From assembly GCA_015501055.1 (NCBI GenBank), contig JADNYV010000023.1:248001-312000 (forward strand): DNA of 64,000 nucleotides, given 5' to 3'. Shown piece after piece: positions 1-9,505 of the stretch (its first letter is position 1; each line of letters starts with the position of its first letter). Origin of the DNA: Mucidula mucida. Taxonomy: Eukaryota > Basidiomycota > Agaricomycetes > Agaricales > Physalacriaceae. A program made the position numbers and the translations under genes. The notes under the pieces were generated by a model. That model did no database searches. It had not been told where the DNA came from and worked only from the letters and a program-made list of their open reading frames with translations.

Positions 1-2
1 TC

Positions 3-167
3 GCGAAAGCCCAGGACGAGCTTATGCGTGAGCAAAAGTCGAGAAGAGATATCGAGCGCGTGTTGCAGGACGTGTTGAGGGAGTGCGAGGAGCCGAGGGT
101 TGTGCCGCAGTTGATCAAGATGATGTATGCGACTGCTGAAGCGCGGGAGGGTCGTGTCGTGCAGTAG
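3..167 (+). CDS. 3' end of an unidentified gene (partial)
   Basis: The window opens inside a coding frame that runs 54 codons to a TAG at 165-167. The visible C-terminus is charged and probably helical, rich in Arg/Glu (for example REQKSRRDIERVLQDVL), and ends in GRVVQ. There is no intron in the visible part and no recognisable catalytic motif. The steady frame up to the window edge and the change to AT-richer sequence after the stop support a real last exon. The product cannot be named from this fragment. Confidence 0.5.
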   Translation, partial: AKAQDELMREQKSRRDIERVLQDVLRECEEPRVVPQLIKMMYATAEAREGRVVQ

Positions 168-309
168 AACGGAATTCAATGATTGTATTGCTATCAAGAC
201 TGTACCAGTATGTTGCTGTTATGAGAATCGGCTCCAGATCTCTCTTTTCATCCTGGAGAAAACTACATATTCTATATGATTAAGCAAAGTATCAATACCT
301 CTCAAGAAG

Positions 310-1888
310 CTAAGCAAGCACATCAACGCGAGTGGTACCAAGCCAATCCGTCACGCGCTGCTCAGCGTCTTGAACAAGTCGACTGGTGAGAGCCTTAAGG
401 CGTGATTTTGTATGGTATGATTCGGAGCTGCATTGGAGCTTCGGTATCAGAACCATGCGACCCTCGACCTCAAAGGATCGTAGCTTATTAATGACCTCGT
501 TCACGTCGTGCAGCGGAGCCGTGGTGATGAGAGCCCGGATGGCGCCCGTTGCGAAGAGGTTCAAAGCTGCTTCGGTGGAGCTGCGCGTACCATAGACGCT
601 CATTTGTACTATATGTGGGAGTTTATCAAAATTGGTGTAGGTAGAAGGGAGGAGTAGAAGTTACCCGAGATGCCAGAGGTAACCAATCCGAGTGTGGAAA
701 AGTTCATGGACTCTTCGGAAAGACCGACCTTCATGATAATTTAGAGTTAGTATCCCAGTTTCAATTCTTCGGCACGCGGATTCGCCTACCATGATTGCCT
801 TGCCAGTGAATGGATATGGCTTGGTGCCCTGTGTGAGTGCGCTCATCGCAAGTTGGAACGCTAAAGTAACAATCGCGATGAGCAGATCTTTCAGAAAGGG
901 ACGTTGTACGCACTTTGAGACGTCGCCGCAAAATCAATGCTGATGTCCACTTGGAAACCTCCGTTCTTGATCTTGTCATTGAGAGTGGAAAGACTGTAGG
1001 CTTCTACGGCGCCGAGTTCAAGAGCGAGTGCACGAGCCTCCGGCTTGATATCAACGGCGTACACTAGAGCACGGATGAGAAACACTTAAACGTGCAGGTA
1101 GGCAATGTGAACACACCAGTGGCACCATAGTGCTTCGCATATTGAAGAGCGAGATGTCCCAGACCACCGATACCGAATATGAGGACCTTGAAGTTCGTAC
1201 CTTCCTTGATCTAAAAGTCGTGAGTTTGGCGCGCTGCGCCAGGAAGCTTGCACGCACCCCAGCGGAATCGTATACCGCGTGATACGCTGTGGTTGCGGCA
1301 TCGCCAGCGATAGCCGCTTCTTCCAGTGATACGCCTTCAGGCTGGCAGCAGTTAGTTCAATGGAGACTCGGAATCCATACGGAACAAGCATACCACCAGC
1401 ACTAGTTGTCCTTCTGGCACGATAACGTACTCTGCGTATCCGCCGTCCAATCCTTCGCCGACGGTGCTAGTCAGGACCGCACCATGCGTGCAAGGATGAA
1501 GCAGGTTGACGGTGTACAGCTTCCCGAGGTGTATTTCGTTCGGATCGACGTCTTGTCCTAATCTATCCATTGTATCAGCCGGATGTCCTTGTAGGCGACG
1601 ACGGGAAAGGCGCACTGGATGGGCACGCCGCATATCTCGTGTCCGAGGACGTATTGCCGCTCGTCAAGCCATGAGCCGGAGAGTAGGGATACATCCGAGT
1701 GGCATACTAAGGAGTTAATGTAAGTTGCACGAGAAAACGCAGAGGGGGATTGATGTACCGCCAGAAGCTGATACCTTGATTAAGACCTCGCCCGCCTTTG
1801 GGCGTGGGACGGGATAGGCGGGGTTGATTACGAGTTCGGTGTTGCCGGGTTGATATGAGGCGGAGAACATGGTCGTGGGGATTGACAT
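310..1888 (-). CDS. Zinc-type alcohol dehydrogenase (MDR superfamily), spliced
   Basis: Predicted NAD(P)-dependent medium-chain alcohol dehydrogenase. The start ATG (1886-1888) gives MSIPTTMFSASYQPGNTELV. Exon 1 ends near 1759, exon 2 covers about 1706-1616 and exon 3 begins at 1562; joining them keeps frame. In order one sees the catalytic-zinc region VCHSDVS, the GHEICG motif, the GYAEYV stretch, a Rossmann motif GIGGLGHLALQYAK and an acidic cofactor segment VDIKPEARALALELGA. The C-terminal domain follows in several short exons and ends in DWLGTTRVDVLA with a TAG at 310-312. The family's usual four-Cys structural zinc cluster is not obvious. About 350 residues, normal for the family. Substrate unknown; probably cytosolic. 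Exact borders of the last introns are less certain than the identity. Confidence 0.85.
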
Positions 1889-2588
1889 TGTTGGGAGGAT
1901 TCGAGAAAGAAAAGGGGACTAGCCCGTTGGCAATCTATGCGAGAAAACGAAGGTAGGAAGCTTCAGGCTTGAGAGAAGACACTTGGAATGAAGGAGGTTT
2001 ATATAGATTGCGAGGTGCCTGATTAACATAGCACTGTGAAGCAGATGGCAGATGGATGTCCTTGATTTACCCACCGGTAGATCATGTCGAGATCAGCGCC
2101 GATGCTTGATATCAGTTGGCAATGAATGTCACTTGAGCGTACTAGGATTAGCGGGGCAATTGAGATACCTTGATGTGCGAGATGAACGCATGAGAAACAG
2201 TGGCGTAGAACAGATATCAGAGTGACCATGCAACATCGGATCCCAGTGAATCGCCTTCGGCGCACATACAGCATTGGTGTCAAGGGATGATAGTTGGGAA
2301 TAGAAACGATGTCGAGGAGATTGAAACGCACGGGAGATCATGATGTGATGATTTTCGTGTCAACGATCGAGTATCGGCCCGTACTCTTCCTCACACCACC
2401 GCACGACTAGGTCTAGGATCGAAGTCTCGAATTCTCCTAAGCGTGAGTGACGCGAAGGTTAGTGTCATATTTTGGAGCGCGCCGCTCGCCAACGATGACG
2501 CATTGGTACCCCAAATCTCCAACAGCCTTCGTATATATGATCGCTGAAGAGATTGGTGAGGAGATACGCAGAGAATTCCATACTTACC
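1889..2588. other. Intergenic stretch, no supported gene
   Basis: Short open frames exist on both strands, but none has convincing splice sites, recognisable motifs or a frame continuing across introns. It separates the minus-strand dehydrogenase from the plus-strand small gene, so it probably holds both promoters. No clear TATA box was picked out. Confidence 0.4.
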
Positions 2589-2886
2589 ATGCCACACAAA
2601 TTTGATCAACTTGGCGCTGCATCCACGAAAGCTATTAAAAAGGAAGTCCAGGTGAGTCGCAGTCCGTTTTCCTCCTTGTAGAACATTGCTTGAACCATTA
2701 CTCTAGGCCAAGGGCTTGGGTGTACCTCAATCAACGGGTCATGCCCATGGGGATGAGCTATTCCGGGAAGCGCCTTCCGCGCCCAACTCTCCTGGTATCA
2801 ACATGGAGGACGTTAAGAACCCACATTCTGCGGGGACAGACTCCAAAGTCGGCGCTGCAGGGGCCACGGGCACTATCGAAGTGTGA
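2589..2886 (+). CDS. Small hypothetical protein, 80 residues, two exons
   Basis: Exon 1 (2589-2651) starts MPHKFDQLGAASTKAIKKEV and ends at a strong donor GTGAGT. The intron (2652-2706) ends in CTCTAG. Exon 2 (2707-2886) continues AKGLGVPQSTGHAHGDELF and stops at TGA. The two exons total 243 bases, exactly in frame. The product is small, hydrophilic and rich in Gly, Ala, Ser and Lys, with no signal peptide or membrane segment. It looks like the short, probably disordered stress- or development-associated proteins common in basidiomycetes, but I do not recognise a named family. The good splice sites and clean frame are the main support. Confidence 0.55.
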
Positions 2887-4113
2887 AGTGATGCACCAGT
2901 GAGTATGACCTGCGTATTGCGCATGGAGCGGTTGACTGATCAAAGGTAGACTGCGTTCCTCCGGAGAGGAGAGATTATTAGATTGAAGGAACATGATGAA
3001 CGTACAACAGTTTACCGTGGTAGAAACATCGTTTTGTTTGTTTGGTGACAGAGCAACCGTTGAGCTGGCCCATATATCTATTCTGTCAACGGAATCGAGA
3101 AGAGAAATGTAATAAATATTTAGAATCGCTCGAGCTTCAAGCAGTAGCCTAATGATGTATAGCGTGCCATTCAGTTGACAATGGAGCTGCTATGACACGA
3201 TGAAATGCAAAGGGTGTCACCCGAACGGAAACAGCAGCGAAGTGAGCACGTGGTCGTTTTCATCCTTTCCTCCTGCCGTCATGGCTCATTCCAATAACCG
3301 TGTCTGCCTCGTCGACTTATCCTAACGATAATTCAAGCATACTCCTCTTCTCCGCGTTTGTTCTGCGCCCCTTGAAAAGCACACCAATTAACGAGTCAAC
3401 AATCTTCTTCTTTCTATCGTTGTGCGGGCTTGCAGCAATCTCCACATCAGCAGCTCTAGCTTCAGGTCTCCTTCTTTTCCTTCGACTCGGAATTTGGGAT
3501 GGACCCTGTCCACGAGATAAAAGCGGGCGCGGATGGCTCTATCCGTCTCAGCTTCTTCTCCCTGCGTTGTTCAACACTCATCCTAGGTCTGTCATGTGCA
3601 TGCCAGGTAACCAGCGACGTCGACTTGCCAATGATCGAAAACAACTGATCCACTTGCCGCTACAGTGTAATCTATAGAATCGGGTCTAAACGTCTTGAAG
3701 TACAGTGGCGGGCGGGATATCGACACCTAAATGACGATCAATCCAACGACTGCATTCACTCGGTTGATTCAATGATCCCATCAGGACCGCGAATTGAAAC
3801 GAAGGTGTCTTGACAGAATTGGTCCTTCTTTGGTGTGTCTCCAGATCACGTGCATCTTTCCGGCAGACCTTTATCGTGTACCAGAAGAGACACGATGACT
3901 TGCCTAGACGCTTCACGTTCACGAAACTGTTCACATCGAACTCACGACGTCCTGGTAACGATCTGTCTGCGGCCACTCGTTGTAACCTTCCATGTCCTCG
4001 CCATTTGTTGATCATGATTCCTTCTATTCAACCATGCCTTTGATTGAGCGGTAGCAATGTGAATCTATGCGTATAAGTAGCTCTGCTCGGTCCTAGCAGC
4101 TTCGACAAGTACC
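2887..4113. other. Intergenic stretch with overlapping non-convincing frames
   Basis: Opposing open frames at 3300-3677 (+) and 3686-4015 (-) look like chance frames: no recognisable motifs, no matching splice structure. Positions 3244-3288 resemble 10066-10110 (see findings). The right end holds the promoter of the next gene. Confidence 0.35.
4072..4079 (+). promoter_or_regulatory. TATA-like box (TATAAGTA)
   Basis: TATAAGTA lies about 40 bases upstream of the ATG at 4114, a plausible distance for a short fungal 5' leader. Base match and position are the only evidence. Confidence 0.4.
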
Positions 4114-5347
4114 ATGGCACCAACTCTTTCTGAGGAACTGGGTCTCAGCGCCGCAGATGTCCTGGAGTACCACAGAAACAATCTCAATTCCGACGTCCTC
4201 GAACTGTTCTGCCACGGCGTGTATACCTGTGTTTACGTGTACTCTATATGTGAGATCGGTACGCATTCTAACTTCGCTACAAGTCTATCGTTGCTGACTC
4301 CTAGAAACGTAGCATCATCCTCTATCGCTTCGCATAAGAGTATTAAGCGTCGCGGTTTTCATGCCATTCTTATCACCATTATGTGGAGCTTGGCCACCCT
4401 CATTTTCGGCGTCAGATGGTACTACCTCTCTAGCACGTACGTCGATCATGGAGACTCGAGGGAATCCGCTTTCGATTTCAGCGCCTCTGGTTTCTCCACT
4501 GTCATTTCTATTGTGTCGAGGGTATCGTTGTCTATCAACGTGCTGATTGCGGACTGCATCCTGGTAAGCCTGAAAAGCCATATCTTCATTGGAACAGGAA
4601 AGGTAACTTGTTGTACTGTAGATGTGGCGATGTTGGGTAATCTTTGGTGGGTATTGGGTTATCACAATCCTCCCTTCTTTGTGCCTCCTTGCAGAGCTAG
4701 GTACATAATCTCCTACACCTATTTTTCATCGCTAATCTACGATGTAGCGTCCTGTGTTCTGCTCTTGATCAGTAACTATGACGGAGGATCTGTTGTCAGC
4801 ATAACGGAGATCGACTGGAACATCGTTTACTACTCCATGACCGTCGCTACGAATATCCTCTGCACAGGCTCGATTGTCCTTCGCATCATCTACATTTCTA
4901 GAACAATTCGAACTTACCGCGGCATCATTGAAATCCTCGTTGAATCAGCGATGCTGTACTCCGTCACTTACATCACATACATCGCCGTGTATGCGTACGC
5001 GTACAACGACGTGAGCTTCAACGAGAGTCATTACTATCCCGGGGCAATGTTGAGCGCGGTCACGGTGAGTCTCGTTGAATTCCATCATGCGCCGGCGTAA
5101 AGCTGAGGACTCGGTGCCGCAGGGTATAGCGCCAACTTTGATAATCGCTCGGGTAGCGTCTGGGAGAGCACGTCCAGACGACTCTTGGACCAATGACACA
5201 TCGAACGTACTGTCAACTCTTCGAGTTCTTCATTTTCAATCAAGCGAATCGGCCCCTGAAAACGAAATGCACAGCCGGCGGTCTACAGGTGACATGGATG
5301 TCAATGCTGCGCCACAGGCTATACGCCATTTGCGATCGTCAAGCTAG
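4114..5347 (+). CDS. Seven-helix membrane protein of Agaricomycete type, five exons
   Basis: Exons 4114-4249, 4313-4563, 4622-4700, 4748-5064 and 5123-5347 join in frame to give 335 residues. The product starts MAPTLSEELGLSAADVLEYH and has about seven hydrophobic helices rich in Tyr, Ile and Val. Landmarks are GVYTCVYVYSI in helix 1, RRGFHAILITIMW and FGVRWYYL, then IADCILMWRCWVIFGGYW in the third to fourth helix region. The C-terminal tail is polar and Ser-rich, ending HLRSSS. Basidiomycetes carry many paralogues with this layout (a short N-terminus, the ADCILMWRCW-type helix, an Arg/Ser-rich cytoplasmic tail); their function is unknown and a receptor-like role is only inferred. All introns have GT...AG ends. 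A TATA-like box lies just upstream. Confidence 0.8.
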
Positions 5348-5816
5348 TAAGGGGGTCGGCGAAAGAGTTAAGGAACGGAACGGAGATGTCTGAACCAAGG
5401 TCTGAGCGGAGGGCTGGAACGGGGCTGGAAGAACTTATGGACGTTCACAAAATTGAATCTGTGTACGTCGACTCCTGTATTCTATTCACTTCTTGATCGC
5501 CTTGGATGGCGAGAAGGACCTACAAAACGTAACCCGCATTTTCTAAGCCGTGGGAGCGCGTCCCTCATGTGATTGTAGGTACGTGTCCCAAATGGAAATC
5601 GCCTTTTTGTTCTCTCGGACCGTCGCGGAGGCAGATAAAGACAATAGAGCTCGAGGGCTCCAGCCATGTAGATCACCGCTGGACAATAAGGAGTATGGAT
5701 ATATGGAGCTATGATCCGTCACCGAATGGAATGACCTGGCTTTTTGTTCTCTGGCAGTACATATTAAATGGCGGACGCGGTCTGTTCATCCAAGACCCAC
5801 ACCTGGTACTATTACA
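5348..5816. other. Intergenic stretch, no gene seen
   Basis: About 470 bases between two genes on the same strand. It should contain the 3' end of the membrane-protein transcript and the promoter of the next gene. No motif stands out. Confidence 0.35.
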
Positions 5817-6838
5817 ATGGCGTCTATTGTTCTTACTCCTCCGCCTACCACAAATTGGCTCACAATGCGTGAGCGTGCCCAGTTGCGCCGAAAGGCCAAA
5901 AAGCTCGGCCAGCTTTTGGGATCCGTACCCCATGTCATAGACGGTAGTGAGATGTCGCGTGGTACGTTCACGAAAGAAACTATGTCTTTCGATGCTCATT
6001 ATCAGTAGGCTCCATCCCCTTCGATCTACTTTCGAGCTCTTCGACTTTGAGTTCGGTTTCATCTGGATCATCGCGTCCCTCCACCGCGTCCTCGACAGAC
6101 TCTACGTTTTCCAGCTTATCCCGAGCGACTTCACTGTCTTCCTACGATCGCCCAGAGTCGCGATCCTCCCTCCGTGCGCGTCGCGCGTTCTCTGGGGATT
6201 CGTGGCCAAAGGCTCTCCCCCTCCTTCGACTTTCAAAACCATCTCCGAGTCTCCGATCCATCCCTGGCTCCCCCGCATATCCAGCAGACACCCATTATCT
6301 ATCATTCTCATCTGCATTGTCGTCCTCCGATGATGAAGACTCACCGACATTCAAAATGCCGTCCCCAAACGCATCCCGTCGCCGTAAGATGGATAAACTG
6401 CGGCGGACGCTCGGAGATGGAGTGCCACTCGATCTCGTCTTTCCAGCGGGCAAGGAAACAGTCCCTCCTCCGAAGTCGTTGCTGCCCATTATCGATATTG
6501 TGCCACCTTCCCCGGTCACAGAGGTGACCAAGGATCTTCCTCCGATTCCTGCCACCAGGCACTCTTCTCCACGCGATTCCATGTCGTTCCCTTCACCCCA
6601 TAAAGCGCGTCGGATGGTCAGGCGGAAGCCTGTTCCAGTGCTGATACCAACGCGTGCAGTACCGCCGCCGCCACCACCACCACCGATGAGTATCGAAGAG
6701 TTGGAACGCGCAATTGACGAGGATATGCGGCGGTTGTTTGATATCATAGAGGACGATGGTATCATCTCGGACGCGCCATCTGAGGGACGTTGGAGTATCG
6801 TGTCGCCAAGAGAGGACTTGCCACACACATCTTCGTGA
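5817..6838 (+). CDS. Ser/Pro-rich hypothetical protein, two exons, 325 residues
   Basis: Exon 1 (5817-5961) starts MASIVLTPPPTTNWLTMRER and carries a basic helix LRRKAKKLGQLLG. The donor is GTACGT, and exon 2 (6006-6838) continues in frame. The middle is very rich in Ser (SSVSSGSSRPSTASSTDS), followed by basic SRRRKMDKLRR. A run of eight prolines (about 6661-6684) precedes an acidic helix SIEELERAIDEDMRRLFDII, and the protein ends SPREDLPHTSS. No signal peptide or membrane helix. Proline run, Ser stretches and acidic helix suggest a mostly disordered scaffold or regulatory protein with SH3- or profilin-type ligand potential; that is inference. I do not recognise a named family. Confidence 0.65.
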
Positions 6839-7036
6839 ATTCACCGTAACGGCGGGGCTTTGTTGCTGGACATTTTTTGAAAAAGTTTTCAGCTTGTTAT
6901 GTATTTGCGATACTGTTGTAAATACTGTTAAAAGAATGTGAATGGCTAATAGTAATATGAGATAGGGAATATAAATGTAAAGGAGTGTAGGAGACCAACG
7001 AGCCCAAAGTATCAAGGTTGTGAATTGTTTATTAAA

Positions 7037-8235
7037 TCATTCTGGAGTATACATTGGAGGTAGCTCCAATCTCTGACCGGTACGAATGCCACTGTCCGTA
7101 TGCTGCACTATGGGTAGCTCAGGTTCGATATTACGGACCGCAGCTACAGCCTCCCCTTGTCGCTGCTTCATCTCCGCGACGCTTAGACTGTTTCGTTGAC
7201 TGCCAGTAACCGAAGACGACGACGGCGCAGGAGCCGTAGCCGCCCCTACAGGAGTGATAGATGAAGACAATGAACCACGTTTGCTGGTTCTCGAAGTCCC
7301 ATTGACGTCTGCTTGCGATTGATTGTATTGGGAAAAAGTCGCACCAGCTGGTGCGATAGGGAAATACGAGGCTCCGCCATTCGACTGGGACATGTACGGT
7401 TCGACTATTCCATGTAAAAGTGGTGTGGTACCGGGAGTACCTGTCGATTCATGAACATGTATATCTTATACTATCTTTCTCGAACATACCATCTGGGAAC
7501 TGAGGGTAAGCGGGCGGAGGAGGTGGTGGATTGAGTCCTCGTATTCGCCGCCGCCGCGAGCGGTACCATAGAAAGAGGCCGACGCCCATGGAAATGAGAG
7601 CGATGACACCAATGACGGCTCCGATGATTGCACCGACCGGGGTTGATGAAGAGCCGGAATCGAATATGATGGAGGTGGACGTGGATGAGGCGGAGGATGA
7701 AGCGGTTGAGGATGTGGTTTGTGTCGCTGGTGCGTCAGCCACGTTAAAGTAGTCAACCCAGACGGTTCCTTCTATGTCCTCGAATTCTGTATTAACATGA
7801 ACCATAGTCAAGACGAGTTTACTACGTGACGTTCAGCATGACATGGACAAGGCCACATAATAAAGAGCTTACTGCTTGGTCAGATCCAGCGTTCCTGACT
7901 TCCAGAACTCCTGCTGGTATGTGTCGCCACCAGATGATGTGTGGTTGACCTGCGTTGCCGTCCCGTCGTCAATCGCGTACGATGTGATGACGCCTGACGA
8001 TGAATAGTCATACGTCCCATAGACGACGATTTCAGTGCCTAACGAAGTTTAGCAGAGGAAAGCAATAGAGAACTACAACGGGGAACGTACCGGTAAAGGT
8101 CACAGTCAAATAGTCTCCCTCATTCTTGGAACTGGAGACCGTAGAGTCGTGTTCGTGTTCGTTGCCGCCATCGACCCAAGAGCCTGTGCGCACAACTGCA
8201 CTGTCGCGGTCGTCAATCGCAGTGTATTCGCCCAT
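7037..8235 (-). CDS. Single-pass membrane protein with extracellular sandwich-like domain
   Basis: Exons joined on the minus strand give MGEYTAIDDRDSAVVRTGSW, then TGTEIVVYGTYDYSSSGVIT, then HKLVLTMVHVNTEFEDIEGT with WVDYFNV. After this come a Ser/Thr-rich stalk (TQTTSSTASSSASSTSTS), one transmembrane helix (GAIIGAVIGVIALISMGVGL), a basic stop-transfer RSRRRR, a proline patch and a Ser-rich cytoplasmic tail ending ELPPMYTPE. Agaricomycetes encode many such proteins: a jelly-roll-like ectodomain, mucin-like stalk, one helix and a short tail. They are often compared with wall sensors, but the role is not established. The first 48 codons (8235-8091) show no signal peptide, so a missed upstream exon is possible. 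A TATATAG on this strand near 8615 would suit a longer leader. A decayed copy of the 3' end lies at 9094-9260. Confidence 0.7.
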
Positions 8236-9093
8236 TAGGCGGGTGGTAATGGGAAAAGAACAAAAGAGTTACAGAACCGTAACCGGCGGGCGCTACATGC
8301 TAATCAGGTTCACATAGCGCCCGAAGCAACCCTGAATAATGCTGTTACTGACTTGCGTAATAAGTGTTCCCGTTCGTCCAGCTATCGTCGGTGCATCATC
8401 TCAGTCAAGGGCTGCCGCGGCACTGCTCCGACAACGGGCAGAGCCTAGAGGACGGCGCAGTCGTTGTACTACAATTTGGGAAGTGGGAAGGAAGGTCGTG
8501 TTTCGCTGATACGGACTGATGTGTTTCAAGGACCACCACGCCAAGTGTCCGCCTTGGCTGTCGATTGGCTGTGCAACGTAGTTCCTGGTGCAGCATCAGA
8601 GCAAGGCCAGCATATATAGGGAACAGAGACGCGTGGCAATTAGCGTGTCTCGATTCAAACTGAACGAAGCGCATACAAAGCCTCAAAACGCGAGGATATT
8701 ACTATTAGCGGAAAATGGCTTTGGGTGAAATGATGGCAGGAGTATACAAGAGGATTAGCGCATTTAGAAGGAATCGGCACTTGCCGACAGAGCCAGCTTC
8801 GCAGATTTGAAACCAAAGAATCGAGCGCCTGGCTTCAAGAAGTCAAACTTACGCCTCAAAGCCGACTATGTCATTTGAAAGACGCCTAATCATTGAGTGG
8901 CAGTAGTGGCGCATTTACAAGGAAAAAAACATACATTGAAGGTTCTGAGAAACCGAATTACTTACAAACGAATATTGTAGAATGAATCCTTTCAAATGAA
9001 TCGTCAATGCAAGATATTTATTTCAAAACAAAAGCTGCCACCGACAAATGTGTACAATAATATTACCCAGAAAAACACTAGTAAATACTACGT
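8236..9093. other. Upstream region of the single-pass membrane gene
   Basis: No complete gene seen. On the minus strand near 8400-8320 there is a short stretch that can be read DDAPTIAGRTGTL, loosely like the DDRD...RTGSW motif of the adjacent gene. It may be a missed exon or a degraded repeat. The rest is AT-rich without motifs. Confidence 0.3.
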
Positions 9094-9260
9094 TTAATTC
9101 GGAGTGTACATTGGTGGAACCTCGCCCATCTTAACAGCAGTGGTGCGAATGCCACTGTCCTAGTGCTGCAGCGGCTCTCGCTCATCATTGTACTCCATCA
9201 CAGTCTCCGCCTATCATCGCTTCATATCTGCAACATTATCTGTGGCACTGACACTATGAG
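9094..9260 (-). pseudogene. Decayed duplicate of the 3' end of the 7037-8235 gene
   Basis: Read on the minus strand this segment gives pieces matching the C-terminus of the adjacent membrane gene. ATDNVADMKR corresponds to SVAEMKQR, QH-stop-DSGIRT corresponds to QHTDSGIRT, and EVPPMYTPN followed by a stop corresponds to LPPMYTPE and stop. Frames are broken by stops and small indels, but order and spacing are kept. Only the tail-coding part is present; ectodomain and transmembrane parts were not found nearby. This points to a partial tandem duplication that has since decayed. Confidence 0.7.
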
Positions 9261-9267
9261 TATGAAG

Positions 9268-9405
9268 TCAAAAGCGTATGTAGTCATCCAGAACGCTTCC
9301 CCATGGGCAGACCTGCGCATCGGCTCCTCTGGCTTTAAATGCAGCGGTGTTTACAGATACGGAGGTGACCAGAACAACGAAGAAGGCGAGGAGTTTGAAA
9401 GACAT
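9268..9405 (-). CDS. Candidate 45-residue secreted peptide
   Basis: The ATG at 9403-9405 opens a frame MSFKLLAFFVVLVTSVSVNT, a textbook signal peptide (Lys, then a Leu/Val/Phe core) with likely cleavage after the Ala pair that follows. The mature part has the single-Cys stretch AQVCPWGSVL, and the frame ends DDYIRF and TGA at 9268-9270. TATATAAG lies about 73 bases upstream on the same strand. It could be a real short secreted peptide, the first exon of a gene whose remainder is lost, or a relic. The mature peptide would be only about 25 residues, and I know no family for it. Confidence 0.35.
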   Translation of the reverse strand: MSFKLLAFFVVLVTSVSVNTAAFKARGADAQVCPWGSVLDDYIRF

Positions 9406-9477
9406 GGCTGCAGGAAAGAAATGGAAACCTGAGAAGAACGAGTAGGAACTGGTGATGATCTGCAATTGACGGCATGC

Positions 9478-9487
9478 CTTATATATG
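9478..9487 (-). promoter_or_regulatory. TATA box (CATATATAAG) before the 45-residue frame
   Basis: On the minus strand CATATATAAG precedes the small secreted frame by about 73 bases. Good sequence match to a TATA box; function not tested. Confidence 0.4.
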
Positions 9488-9505
9488 TTGACAGCTAGAT
9501 GCTTC

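Noticed and set aside
3300..4015. Overlapping open frames on both strands
   Set aside because: No domain, no signal peptide, no introns linking them to anything; composition fits chance frames.
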